Shown here: piece after piece, positions 20,798 to 31,377 of the stretch
Layout: every line of letters starts with the position of its first letter
Numbering within the stretch: position 1 is the first letter of the stretch
Assembly: GCA_049999765.1 (NCBI GenBank)
Contig: JBNGIQ010009485.1
Span: forward strand, 84,150-128,383
DNA from: Phaeoceros laevis
Taxonomy: Eukaryota; Anthocerotophyta; Anthocerotopsida; Notothyladales
DNA: 44,234 nt
Reading direction: 5' to 3'
Made by a program: the position numbers and the translations under genes
Notes under the pieces: generated by a model
The model's database searches: none
The model's input: the letters and a program-made list of their open reading frames with translations, nothing else
What the model was told of the DNA's origin: nothing

Positions 20798-21110
20798 GGA
20801 TTGTTGGCTATCTACAAAAATGGAATGCAGTGTCCAACCTTTACAAGTTCTGTGTCACCCATCCGTGCCCATCGATGTATACCACTGTGAGAATGCTGGG
20901 AATTCTGAGAATTTTTGGAGTAACGTCAGAGCCCGCACCGGCCGGTACAGTTTCCGGCACAGTCCAGTGCAACCTGGAAAGCGCAACGGTGCAGAAAGTT
21001 GCGGGGTTGCAACCTGTGGACAGAACCGCGTTCAGTTCGTGCTGTTTTCCTTGGATCCACAGTACACTAAGTCCACTTAATGGGAGGAACGAAGAGGGCG
21101 AACTGGAACA
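20798..21110 (+). pseudogene. Further lectin-like remnant
   Basis: Contains 'tgcagtgtccaacctttac' and 'tgtataccactg' words that recur at 22511-22561, interpreted as diverged copies of a lectin-region segment. The frame at 20787-21080 is open but has no B-lectin motifs beyond short words. It is probably non-functional. Confidence 0.35.
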
Positions 21111-21112
21111 AT

Positions 21113-21168
21113 AACCCATACTGCACAGAGGAGCAAAGCGGCCCCCTCAGGGTGAGATACTATCAGCG
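21113..21168 (+). promoter_or_regulatory. Candidate snRNA promoter elements (USE-like and TATA-like)
   Basis: AACCCATACTG at 21113-21123 agrees with the plant upstream sequence element RTCCCACATCG at 7 of 11 positions and lies 61-71 bases before the U1 5' end. A weak ACTATCAG at 21158 may be the TATA-like element. The gap of about 34 bases is what plant RNA polymerase II snRNA genes show. The match is weak and tentative. Confidence 0.3.
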
Positions 21169-21183
21169 CCCTCGCTGCGCATC

Positions 21184-21343
21184 ATACTTACCTGGGCGGG
21201 GTCCATCGCTAATCAAGAAGGGCGATGTCCTGGAGTAGTTCCTCTCATTGCACTCAGATAGGGGCTTGCTCCACTATCTCCCTACGGGGAGCATAGACGT
21301 CATAATTTGTGATCGCGGGGGAACGCGTCCGCGCGACCCCCAT
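21184..21343 (+). ncRNA. U1: U1 spliceosomal snRNA
   Basis: U1 small nuclear RNA base-pairs with 5' splice sites within the U1 snRNP. The 5' end ATACTTACCTG is the universal U1 splice-site-recognition sequence. Stem-loop 1 has arms CATCGC/GCGATG around AATCAAGAAGG (U1-70K site). Stem-loop 2 carries CATTGCACTC (U1A-type loop). Stem-loop 3 is CTCCC/GGGAG closed by a TACG tetraloop. The Sm site is ATAATTTGTGA at 21302-21312. Stem-loop 4 has GGGGG/CCCCC with inner CGCG/CGCG arms. All four stems are intact, and total length (about 160 nt) is normal, so this is probably an expressed gene and not a retropseudogene. There is no poly(A) tail. The 3' end is set by analogy to within a few bases. Confidence 0.95.
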
Positions 21344-22236
21344 CCAATTGAAACATAAGAAGGACCCCTCACTGGGTGAATTGTCTTGTTGCTTAGCCTC
21401 GTGAATTGCTCGAGTGCGACAGCAAGATGATGGGAGCGCTAGCGGAGTCATGATCATCTGGGATGGAGCTCGAGACACGGAAGAAGCTGGAGCCGTCTAG
21501 ATGTATAGCTAGAGCATCATGTGCAAGGAGATTTAAATTTGCCGACAATTTTTTTTTTTTTTTGAGTTGCAATTGTCCAGACCAGAATTCTAGAGTAGTG
21601 GAGAATATGCGGATGTAGTCGCCAGCGCTATTGCTATTGCGGTTGTATCGATGACAATTTTAAAGTGTCATGAAATTTTGAAGTTGGATCTCCGGCAATC
21701 AAGCTGATGAGTGAAAACCTTGTTCATGAATTGCAAGCCTTTGAGAGTGTGCTCTCCTAACGACAATTTTGCATCATGATTTCAATGCTGGGAATCTACT
21801 GAGCAATGAGTGAAAACCTTGTCCAAGGTAGCCTTGCCTTGTGTAGCATGGAGTCTTCCTTGTGTTACCCTGCCTTCCACACCTTAGTGGAGACCTGTCC
21901 AACCCACGATTCATGGATTTCTTTTTGCCAAGAGTTAGTAAAACCAGCTGCTTGCCCTAGAGGACCTGCTTGCCCTAGACTCCTAGAGGACCTGGTGCAT
22001 TGCACACAGAGTGAGGATGCAACATTAACCCAATCCCCACTTATTTGCAGGATGGGTTACACCTAGTTACAAGTCTTTGTCTGGACAGCTCCACCCTGGT
22101 GCTCGCAAACGTTTCCAAGTTTACAAGGGAAAGAACAGCTTTTGCACTTGTAAGACATAAGAACATGAGAGAAGCACCAGTTGTCTTATTAGTAATGGTA
22201 CTCCTTGAAGAAACTTACAAGTCTGGCAGAACTTTG

Positions 22237-22310
22237 CAATTGCAAGGTTAGGTTATACTAGTACTGTTACAGTCAATTGCAAGGTTAGGTTATACTAGTA
22301 CTGTTACAGT
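22237..22310 (+). repeat. Exact 37-bp tandem duplication
   Basis: 22237-22273 and 22274-22310 are identical head-to-tail copies beginning caattgcaaggttaggttat. Zero divergence means the event is recent or is an assembly artefact; the gap lies about 100 bp downstream. Confidence 0.95.
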
Positions 22311-22360
22311 TAGTACTGGTCAGCAGCCATACCAAGAATCTTGAATGCAGTGGTACAAGT

Positions 22361-22464
22361 GGACAAGCCTGTTTCACCAGCAGTGTGATCAATATACTAG
22401 CAACATGNNNNNNNNNNGGACAAGCCTGTTTCACCAGCAGTGTGATCAATATACTAGCAACATG
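22361..22464 (+). repeat. Exact 47-bp direct repeat flanking the N gap
   Basis: 22361-22407 and 22418-22464 are identical (starting ggacaagcctgtttcaccag) and border exactly the 10 N at 22408-22417. This is the signature of two contigs that overlap but were not merged. Confidence 0.95.
22408..22417. other. Assembly gap (10 N)
   Basis: A run of ten N bases. Ten is likely a placeholder size and not a measured length. The identical flanks suggest that no real sequence is missing. Confidence 0.98.
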
Positions 22465-22610
22465 ATGGATGGTTGCAATTGGGCCAGGCTACCTATATAC
22501 AACACTGGGACGCAATGTCCAACCTTTACGAGCCACTTATGGATTGATGTATATACCACTGGCAAGCAGCTCGGCTCACTGACGGTAGTGTTTATGTATT
22601 TCTCTTAGAC

Positions 22611-22652
22611 AACTTGGAGATGGCACCCTACACTTGGAGATAGCACCCTACA
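22611..22652 (+). repeat. Two-copy 20-bp tandem repeat
   Basis: acttggagatggcaccctac followed directly by acttggagatagcaccctac, differing at one base. Confidence 0.85.
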
Positions 22653-22922
22653 GGAGCAGTTATGGGCTGTAAGCTTTTGAGGATCCCTAGAGCTGTTAGA
22701 AGCCATTACTTGTCACCAAATTGACGACTTACTTAGAAAGCCTTTAGAAGCACACATATATACACTTATAGCTATAGTTGTGCAAGTTGTATTGCAATTG
22801 AACAGTATTCACAATTCTACATGTCTACAAACTTGACAATGTGTCTACAGATGTAGGCAGTCCCGAACATTCACTAAATTTGTGATGAAGACATGTAGAC
22901 TAGTACTTGTTTGTTTTCAGGA

Positions 22923-23189
22923 CTAATTGGAGGGAGCATCCAGCCCGATGCGTTTGCGGGGAAGTCCAATGATGTCCCCGTCAGGATCGCCACCTCTCAC
23001 CGCAGAAGGATTGATGGTGCTGAAGGTTATGATACTCTTGGGACTGGGAGGAACGAAGTTGAATCCAGCGGGCTGCAGGACGACTTCACCATAGCCATCC
23101 TTCAATTTGGGGACTCCTCGGCAGTCGGCCGCAACCAACAGCAGCGCGACGGCAAGCAGTGCGAGCAGGAAATTCCGAGGACCCGCCAT
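22923..23189 (-). CDS. Small secreted protein, possible peptide-hormone precursor
   Basis: 88-residue frame. MAGPRNFLLALLAVALLLVAADC is a textbook signal peptide with a likely cleavage near ADC-RG. The rest is hydrophilic with a single Cys (in the leader region) and no repeats. FNFVPPSPKSIITF and the C-terminal end LPRKRIGLDAPSN could be processed segments, because a basic RKR precedes the last residues. This resembles the layout of plant peptide precursors, but it matches none of the CLE, CEP, RGF, PSK, IDA or CIF motifs I know. A TATATA lies 48 bases upstream of the ATG in the right orientation, which supports a real gene. Confidence 0.55.
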   Translation of the reverse strand: MAGPRNFLLALLAVALLLVAADCRGVPKLKDGYGEVVLQPAGFNFVPPSPKSIITFSTINPSAVRGGDPDGDIIGLPRKRIGLDAPSN

Positions 23190-23236
23190 CTCACCAATTG
23201 ATCTGCGGGTCTGTATGGGGGCCAGGCATGGCCAGG

Positions 23237-23242
23237 TATATA
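23237..23242 (-). promoter_or_regulatory. TATA box of the small secreted protein gene
   Basis: TATATA, 48 bases upstream of the start codon at 23189 on the same strand, implying a very short 5' UTR. Confidence 0.5.
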
Positions 23243-24683
23243 CAGGAGGTCAGTCGGGACCTTAGCTAGCGCAGTGAGCTAACTATGTGCCTTGCCGTCG
23301 TGTCGACGCTATCGTGCTACATCTGGACCAGTGGGTCCACATGAATTCATGAATTCCTTCAACTACCCAAGTCCGGTAAGCAAAAGAATGTTTAATCCGT
23401 CTCGGGTGTGGTGCTGAGGGTGGGGCTTTGGGAAGCTCGCCCAAGGTGACCCGAACCCTCCACCCTGAAATCGTCATAGTGCCCTGTGGTGAAGAAGGCG
23501 ACAGGAATACGTTGCTTGGTGACCAACACATTTCAATGACTTCACACACGCACGGTCGCTAGCTCTTGGGTAACCTGGTGGAACTAGAGTGTTCCACCAA
23601 GTCTGGAGGTGCCTTCACTTTGGCAGAGACGGCCAAGGTTCCACATAAATTGGCCGACCCTCATTTCGTTTTCACAGGCACGACTCATGTAAAACTATTA
23701 GAAGTTTTCCACTTGGAATATCTTCTATCTGCAACGTCAGCAGTGATAAGAGTGGAAGTTTGCAAAGCATTCGTTCGAGACTTGATCTACATTCCCCTCC
23801 ATGTCGGGTTTGGCACGCCCTCTCCTTGCGTATGGGCCCAGCAGCCCTTGCGCCCCAGGAATCAGACGCTGTAGCACTCTCGGAGCTTGGTTTGTGCGGA
23901 GGCATGCCGATCAAGAACTGCTAAACCGTGTTTCCTTGGGAGCTTGCACGCAATGTCCGGGAACCAAGCAACGGGCTTCGAGGGGTGTGGTCCATGCGTC
24001 CATCGTCATTGGCCCCGTGTCCGATCTGGTTCGGGTCTGCGTTTTCTATGCCCTGTTGCAGACAGGGATTGCAGGTCGCTCCTCAGTGCTGAGTGCTGAA
24101 GGTGCCAATTTTGGACGTTTAGTCTCTGTGCTGCAAATGCTGCCTCTGGCATGATCGTCCCAGGAGTACCACTTACCTGGATTGTCGCCAATTGCAGGTG
24201 ATAGTGGCAGCTTCATCCCGGCTTGGCTGCAAGGGATGTTTGCTAGCGGTGGAGGTGCGTTTGCTCAGTATCTCTTCGGAGTCCTAGATAGCTGTTCTGA
24301 CAAAGCCAATTTAGGGTAGCCCGTGATGTCATTGATGTGATTTGGTTGATTCTGCCTACTGCCAGTGACCCTGCATTTTAGTGCAATTGGTTGCAGTTGT
24401 GGTAGGTGCAATCGGAATTGCTAGCTTCCGTTAGTTGGTTCAAGCCAGTTAAGGCTTGCTGACTTCACACTGCAGAGTTGTGAAACAGGGGCGCCGAAGG
24501 ATTTGTCCAGAGTTCGCAACCAATGGCATGCAAGCACGAAGGGGACACTGGTAAGGCGTTACCGAGTGCCTACCAAAAAAGAGGGTCGGAGGCTTCTTAC
24601 CGCGATATCTTCTCTCCTGTCTGACGACGACACTTTCAGAGACGTCAGCACACACAAGGCATGCTGATATTTCTGAAGTTCCT

Positions 24684-24944
24684 ATGTGCACGATGATGGT
24701 TGCCCCAATGGGTGAGGGACTGACCGTTGGTTTCGTGCTTCCTGTCCAGGGGTGCCAACTGAGGCGAGAGAACGCCCATGCAGAAAGTGTGTGCTGCAAC
24801 AATGTGAGAGCTTTATTTGACGAACTTCCTACACCACATCTTGTGGTTGAGATTACGGTGTTCCCACCAGGTCCTGTATCCCAAGCTCATTATGAAAAGG
24901 CTGAAAAATTGGAAAAGGTGTTGAGAACTGGAAACTCGATCTGA
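24684..24944 (+). CDS. Unidentified open frame, possible last exon
   Basis: I do not recognise this protein. The second half (NVRALFDELPTPHLVVEITV, FPPGPVSQAHYEKAEKLEKV, LRTGNSI) has the balanced composition and codon-like periodicity of real coding sequence and ends in TGA. The first half looks random. A spliced exon beginning near 24757 (after TGTCCAG) is possible, but I could not place upstream exons. Confidence 0.25.
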   Translation: MCTMMVAPMGEGLTVGFVLPVQGCQLRRENAHAESVCCNNVRALFDELPTPHLVVEITVFPPGPVSQAHYEKAEKLEKVLRTGNSI

Positions 24945-25630
24945 GATCCTGCCTGCCACCTAATCATTGAAAACTTCGGCTGCTGCGTCTGTATGTCGTG
25001 CATTGTTAATGTTATGTCAAGGTTATGTCGGTTTTTCACGGGTTTGGAAACAGCGCGGCTTCTGAATTACGATGGTCCTGAATGGCGTCGTCAATGCATC
25101 GTCTGGCGTCTCGGTGGATACAGATTATCCGGTGTGGTTGGCGTCACCTACTCGCTGGAAGGCAGACCTGCATAGCTCGCTCTGCTGTAGGACGCTGGAA
25201 ATGTAAGCCGTCTGGCCCTGTGAGCAAGTAGTGGCAGGAACTTCTGATGTTGTCTCCGGATGGACACAACATTGTTCGGCCCTTTATTCAGTGAGAATAT
25301 GTGAGATGGGACGAGGGAAAATAATATGAATGGGGTGGTTCTGTGCTTCTGGGTTATGTCGGTCTAAACTGGGGAACATATTTGCAACTCTATGTACAGA
25401 ACAACGGTGGGATTGCTGGTTCTCTTCCTATGTTAGTAACTTGGTATGCACAACACTACCGGTGACTGGTAGAGACAACATATCTCATCTTCTCGCTGAC
25501 GATGCCAGCTCGCTCTCTGGGTTGCCTGTGGCGTGGGCTTCTCCCGCACCTTCCCTGGTAAAGGTCATGCTGTCTTTCCTACAGCTCGTGCTCATCATCT
25601 GGCGAACATGATAAATCCCAGCCTTGTCCT

Positions 25631-28600
25631 TCACTTGGCAGCAAGCCTTAAGCAGAGACCTTCAAGAAGTCCAACGTCTTCCAAGGTTTTAGAACACGCT
25701 CTGCTCCTGAGGGTAGAAGCACTGTAAACCAACGAAAGTGTATGTGGTTCGGAACCAACCTGAGAAGCTCCATGTCCAGTTGAAGACCGTCTCCAGCAGC
25801 TTCCATCAGGAGCTCGTGGGTACGGCCTTTCAGGTTGCTATTAGCTGCTAATGCAGCAAAACGGACAGCCCATGTTGCCGAGTCTGGAACAACGGATTCA
25901 ACTCGCATCCTTCTCCAGAGGTTCTCCACTTCCTCCTCCTTAGAGATAAACAGCAGAAGTCAGGTTCCTTGTAGAGGCTCTACAATAACTGCTAGGGATG
26001 GAAACGACGAACTGGACCTACCAACTGCAAATCGATGCATGCCTTCATCAAGGGCCTGTACACAAAGGTCGTTACCTGCATGCCAAACTGTGGACAGAAC
26101 GGATTGTATCAGCCATGCTGTGAGTTAGGGGCGGTTAAGGAAGTATCCAAGGCACACATGGTCCAGCCAGCGCATACCAAATGCTTGGATGCCTCGACAA
26201 GCTCCAGAGCCCTTTGCAATCGTTGTACACGTTTAGCCTTAGCCAGTTCACCCTTGTCCAGAGCAGGTGTGCTAAGTGCAGGCCTTCTTATTGCGACCTT
26301 GGAATCATGTGAAGGGATGTCACCAAATATCTGTTCTATTACAGTTGTTACAGCTCTGCAGAGAAGTCGAACAGATCAGCCTGTGAGCTCTTCCAGGTAC
26401 CAGCGTACACGTTCCAGAGAGCAAATCACCACTTACTTGGGTTTGATACGGATCCCAATATCAGCCAGCTCCTCCATAATGGTGGAAGCACCTCCGAGCA
26501 CAGGTTGGTGCCCTTGTTCGCTTTCTGACTGTCTTGGTGCACCTCCAGCATCCTGGAATGTACAGATGACATGAACCTTCTGGACTCCCAAAGATGGCAT
26601 ACACGTCGGACAGAGTACTAATAAGCAAACTCACAGCTGCAATTGCTCCACGAAGAGCAGCATCCATAGTGTCCAAAAACACTCGCCCAACCATGGTCTG
26701 GCTCACGTCCTTGATTCCAGATCTCTGCTTCATGTCCTTGAGTAAACCCAATGCACGTTCTCCGTTACCACACCTGCCAGAACATAACATGTCCTCACCA
26801 GCAAGCAGGAGGGTACTTTGAACCTTGTAAGAACTTCACCATAGTAGTGTTTTGATACCATGCTCTTCAGATAGCTACTGACCTCGTGTGAGTCGAAATG
26901 GCTGCTTCAAATATCGTTCTGTCAAAGCGAGACTCACACATCAGCACAAGGAGAACAAAAGCCTCAGTGCTGCTTACAAACACGGGCTACATTGTTGTGA
27001 TTCTGGACATACCTGTCGGGTTCTGTTTTCTCAAAATTCATCAGCCTTAAAAGACGGTCCACCTGTCGTGCAGCCTAACAGTGCAAAAGCATTTTGTCAG
27101 ATTAAACAATCCTCAAAAACGACTTATGTGCGTGACGACACTACAGTAGAAAAACAAGCCTGTAGTACTAGTGACAGTCGTTACATAATGTGCAGGGAAA
27201 CGCACCAAATGCGTGGTTTTGTCTGTATTGCTCAGACAGGCTTTTGTGACACTTTGCCAAGTGCGCAAACCTAGAGGACGTATTCCGGCTTGTAGGAACT
27301 CTTCTGCCACGTCTGCAATGCTCACAAATCTGCTTGAGCTCTTCTTCCTTTGGCATCACCAGAAATAAGAGAACATAACATCCATGGTTATTCACCCAGA
27401 GCTATTTGAATCCCATGCGAGTGAGACATTTTTCTGACGATTGCTGCTGCTGTTTCACGTGTAGGAGACAAACCTGGGCCAACATACAGTAAAATACGTC
27501 AGAAGACTGAGAGTGGATTCTGAATAAGCCCAAAGATCGAAGAACCACCCAGACACACATTGAAGCCAGTTGAACACCAGGGACTTCATGGGTAGAGATT
27601 GAATGCCATGATCCTTGGGCAAATACTTAACCTGCCGATGTCATCTCCGCCAAAAAGTCCTTGAGCATTCCAGCAGGTGCAGCTACTGTACATTCACGGA
27701 GAAGAGCAGCGTCCACACTCTGAGGTACATGCGGTGCCAAAACACGAGTGAGAGTCTAAAAGAAACCGTGAGCGTAGTTGCTGACATGATTTTTAGGCTT
27801 ACTACCTTCAGTAGCACTTCTGAGACTGTCATTGCCGGAGTGAAACCAGCCTCATTCATCTCCTCAAGAATCTCGAGTGCTGCTCCACCTTCTCCACAGT
27901 GCACGTAGGCGTAAACTGTACACCTATAAGTCTTGAGAAGGTACTGAAGTCAGATCATCAGAAGAAGCTCACAAGGGTTCAAAGACAAAGTTATCCATGA
28001 TGTGTATTTCATGAAACCATGAAACCGGAGAGCAGAGCATGGCAATATTTCACAGATCCGCCGGAACAGGAGTCGGTTCTTACTATTTGGTCATGTAGGT
28101 ACCCTACAGCTTTCATAGAGAGCAGCACGCTCTCCACTGCGTCTTTGTTCCGCAAAAGTCCAGCTGCACGCTACATAACAGTTGAATCAAGGTGCTTGGC
28201 AAAAATTCTTGGACAGCTGTGAAATGGCACCCCAAGTTTCTGCAGGTTTGGAGTGGCACATAGCATCTTACAATTAATGTCGCAAAGGAAACTAGATCAG
28301 GCTTTAGCTTGTGGAGTCGCATCTCTTCGTATAGCCTCAGTGCTCGCTGCATCTTGTGCCCCCGCACACAGCTGTCCATAACAGTGTTGTAAGTTCTTGT
28401 GTCAGGCTGGATGCCTGCAACCGAATAGCGACAATCACAACGGTGTCGTCAGTCGCCATACACGTACCACTTGGACACTAGTATCAAAGGTCCCTTCTAT
28501 GGTACCCTGAAATCGAGGCGTAGTGGATTGATTGACATAGCCCCTGTTTCAACCTTTGTGGTACATGGTACGCAACAACTTGACAGCTCCGTCTGCATCC

Positions 28601-29944
28601 CTCCCTCTGGCATGAGCCTTCATGACCGTGTTGTAGGTGTCAGTCTTTATCACTATGTTCCCCATCTCAAAATCAGAGAGTACCTTGTAGCAGGCCTTCA
28701 CTTCCCCTCTGTTTGCACATGCTACAATTGAACATGTGCAAAGCACATAGAAAGGCTGAGCAACTTGCTGGCAACAACATGCTCCGTTAGCTAAATACTT
28801 GGAAGCTGGTGGTAAAGATCTTGATACCATCTAAAAGCGAGTTGTATGTGAAAGCAGTTGGAACTACTCCGTCACTCAGCATCCTCTCCCATAACTTAAA
28901 TGCCTCTGGGAGCCAACCAGCTCGTCCATAACACCTGATAGCTGCACTGCCGTACGAGGCCCCTGCTACGTCAGTGCCTTCTTAAGTGGACGCTCTGCAG
29001 TCTGGGTAACGAATATCAAGGTACAGACATGCAGACCTGTAGGTGCGCTCATTTGGTCTTATTCCAAGTCCAAGCATCTCTTCCCACAGCAAGGCAACCC
29101 CTTCAGGATAACCTTCTGACTGCCAGCCCTGGTAAACCGAGAGCCATTATGGAGAAGCATGTAGTTTCAAGCCAGTATTCCAAACTGCGCGCAAGAAATG
29201 CATTTCTGCAGAGATAGTCGTGCGCACCTCAAGTAGAGTGTTGTAAATAACGACATCTCGATTTACACCTTGTTCCTCCATTACCTTCCACAGAACCATC
29301 AGCGACAGCCACTCCAAATTTAGTTGGTCAAATTGATTCACAGCTACAGGACACCAAAAACCGAAGTTTAGAATCGGAGGGGCTTCCTGTGCACCTGAAG
29401 TAGCGACAATGCCTCTCGCCGTTGTCCCGCAGAACAGTATCCCTTGATGAGCTGGGAGAAGACATAAGCATTTATGGTTGACACATTCCCGGAAGCACGT
29501 ATACTGGCAACAAGTTGCTCGGCAACAGGCATTGCGTCCGCATGAACGCAGACCTACCACAACACCGAGTGCTTCAGTATCAGGATGCAACTTTCAGTGC
29601 ACTGTGACCGCCTTAGATCGAAAACCCAGTAACCAGTCCAGCTGCACACTCACAGAAACGGCTGTACAGACATGCTTAGCGGACAACTTCACACCCGTGT
29701 CAGCAATAAGGTCCGACAGCTGCAGCATAAGTTGGGCACGTTGGCTCTTGAGAAGGTTGGGAGTGTTGGCAGTCAGCAGCAACCTCCGCAGCTCCTGCTC
29801 CTGAATCAGACTCGCAGAACCAGAATGCGGTGCTCCTTGAGACCTCAGTGCCAATGCCTGCACCCTTTCCGCAGCCAAGAACCTCCCAGTAGCTTGTTGG
29901 GCTGGAACCCATTGCAGGTGACTGCCGAAGCTTGAGGTCCGCAT
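25631..29944 (-). CDS. Intron-rich P-class pentatricopeptide repeat protein
   Basis: PPR proteins bind organellar RNA through tandem 35-residue helical repeats and act in RNA processing, stability or translation. Exon 1 (29654-29944) encodes 97 residues with an organelle-targeting-like leader. Exon 2 (29395-29553) holds INAYVFSQLIKGYCSAGQRR. Repeat motifs recur downstream: RDVVIYNTLLE (29230), TAFTYNSLLDG (28835), KTDTYNTVMKAHARGRDADG (28610), PDTRTYNTVMDSCVRGHKMQ (28350), PDLVSFATLI (28290) and the Ala-rich C-terminal exons from 27900 to 25930. The last coding exons end ELLSASTLRS and stop at 25631-25633. I count at least a dozen short exons, many near one repeat long; exact junctions are unresolved, and one acceptor near 29318 is non-ideal. 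No PLS, E or DYW domain appears. The start could instead be 30022. Function beyond the family is unknown. Confidence 0.8.
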
Positions 29945-31377
29945 GGCTTCAAGCCGTGCAGTATGAAAAGCATCGGTTACGACACTGAAGCAGTTGAGAA
30001 GCAGCAGAATGATCGACAACACTGCAACCAGCTCCTGAATGATGGGCTCTCCTGGCGCTCACAATTCGGTCCTCAGGACAGCTCCCCGTCAGGCTATCGT
30101 AGAAGCTCACAGCACAAGGCAATGGAGCGCCCAAGAGTAGGATCCTAACCGAGGGGGGAGGCGCCCACACCATCACTGACAGCGCTATACCCAGAGCGTC
30201 TGCACAGATCGAACCTTGGAATCTGCTGGCTGGAACGTGTCCAAAGGCAGCCATTCCGAGCACCAACTTGCGCACAACGCCAAAATTGGCCAACTACAGT
30301 ATGCGGGATCTCGAACACGCTTGAAGCCCGACTCCCTGTGGCCTCGGCGAAAATAGCGGTGTCCTCATGTCATTGGACTGTGGCAGCACCTGGGCACACC
30401 CAAACTCCATGAAAGTCGCGCCTTCAAGATCCTATCCACGCCTTGACTGTTTAGTCTAAAACAATTTGATTGCTTTCTGCTAATAAGTGGCACAAGTGCC
30501 ATCGTCCCGACGGACCAAGCCTCAGGTAATCGCAGGATAGACTTTAAAATCACTTGATCTGGAGGAAGACCAACCACAACACGCTACTGCTGTTGATCTG
30601 GACCTTGCGATTTATGGTCTCCGGACAGTTTTGGGAGTACGGTGGGATCTCCTTAATTTACCCGCAAAGCGCAACTCGCAGCAGAAAGAAGGTATTCAAG
30701 TGGCCGTGTCCAAGTTGTCAAACTCCTCCAAGATCCACCCTACTGTAGAAGTTGGTGGTTGTCTGCTTCGGGGATAGGACTGTGTTTGATCTCGCACAAC
30801 GCTAGAATACATGTAGTCTTTATGGAGGTGCCAGCTCCGCAAGGTCAGAAAGGGACGGCCACCACGCAGCACACCTCGTTGGCTGGCTATGCTGTAGTTT
30901 AAACGTTCGAGCTAACGATTGCAAGGGTCGTCCCGCCAGCACGTGCGCATTTCTGTTTGCCCACAATTGGTTTGACTGGATCTTTCTCTCGTGTTCGCAT
31001 CGATATCAGGCAGGCAGGCTCCGGAATCCCTTCGCCTCAGGAGGTTCCAGCTTTTGAGAAGGAGAGCACGTAGCTGTTGCTTGCTTACATGCGCAGCTTA
31101 AGCTCAACACAAGCTTTGGGAGTGCTGCTTCTCGGTGTCGAAGAAAGTGGTGAAGGAGGTGCCGGGGACTTGCATTTTCCACCCTGCTTCCTGGACCAGG
31201 TCTGTAGCAATGCTTCATTGTGCTTCCAAGGGGATAAAAGGCTGGGTCGTGGCTGCCACAGCCCTCGATCGACATCGGATGTTGTTAGTTGCTGTGCGCA
31301 ATCTTCTCCCTGGTGTACCAAGTTCGTATGTTTCCCAGGAGCTCATCTGACCTCACTGCTTGTTTCTCAGATCAAGC
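29945..31377. other. Divergent intergenic region, PPR and membrane-protein genes
   Basis: Several open frames occur on both strands (for example 29949-30293 on -, 31077-31418 on +), but none is recognisable. The region should contain both promoters. I see no convincing TATA box or repeat. Confidence 0.45.

Larger units (their letters stand above)
21344..22922. other. Repeat-rich region with lectin remnants and a scaffold gap
   Basis: There is no intact gene. It contains a 16-T run near 21550, a recurring atgagtgaaaaccttgt word (21709 and 21805), a duplicated cttgccctag/aggacctg stretch at 21952-21994, an exact 37-bp tandem repeat, a gap flanked by an exact 47-bp repeat, and a lectin-like scrap at 22500-22580. 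Short-range duplications are denser here than anywhere else in the window. Confidence 0.55.
23190..25630. other. Long stretch without recognised gene
   Basis: I find no family signature. The best candidate is the + frame ending at 24944, annotated separately. A TTGCAG acceptor-like site at about 24198 is followed by an open frame starting GDSGSFIPAWLQGMF, which is unplaced. Minus frames at 23283-23549 and 24449-24802 have no splice continuity or family resemblance. Confidence 0.4.
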
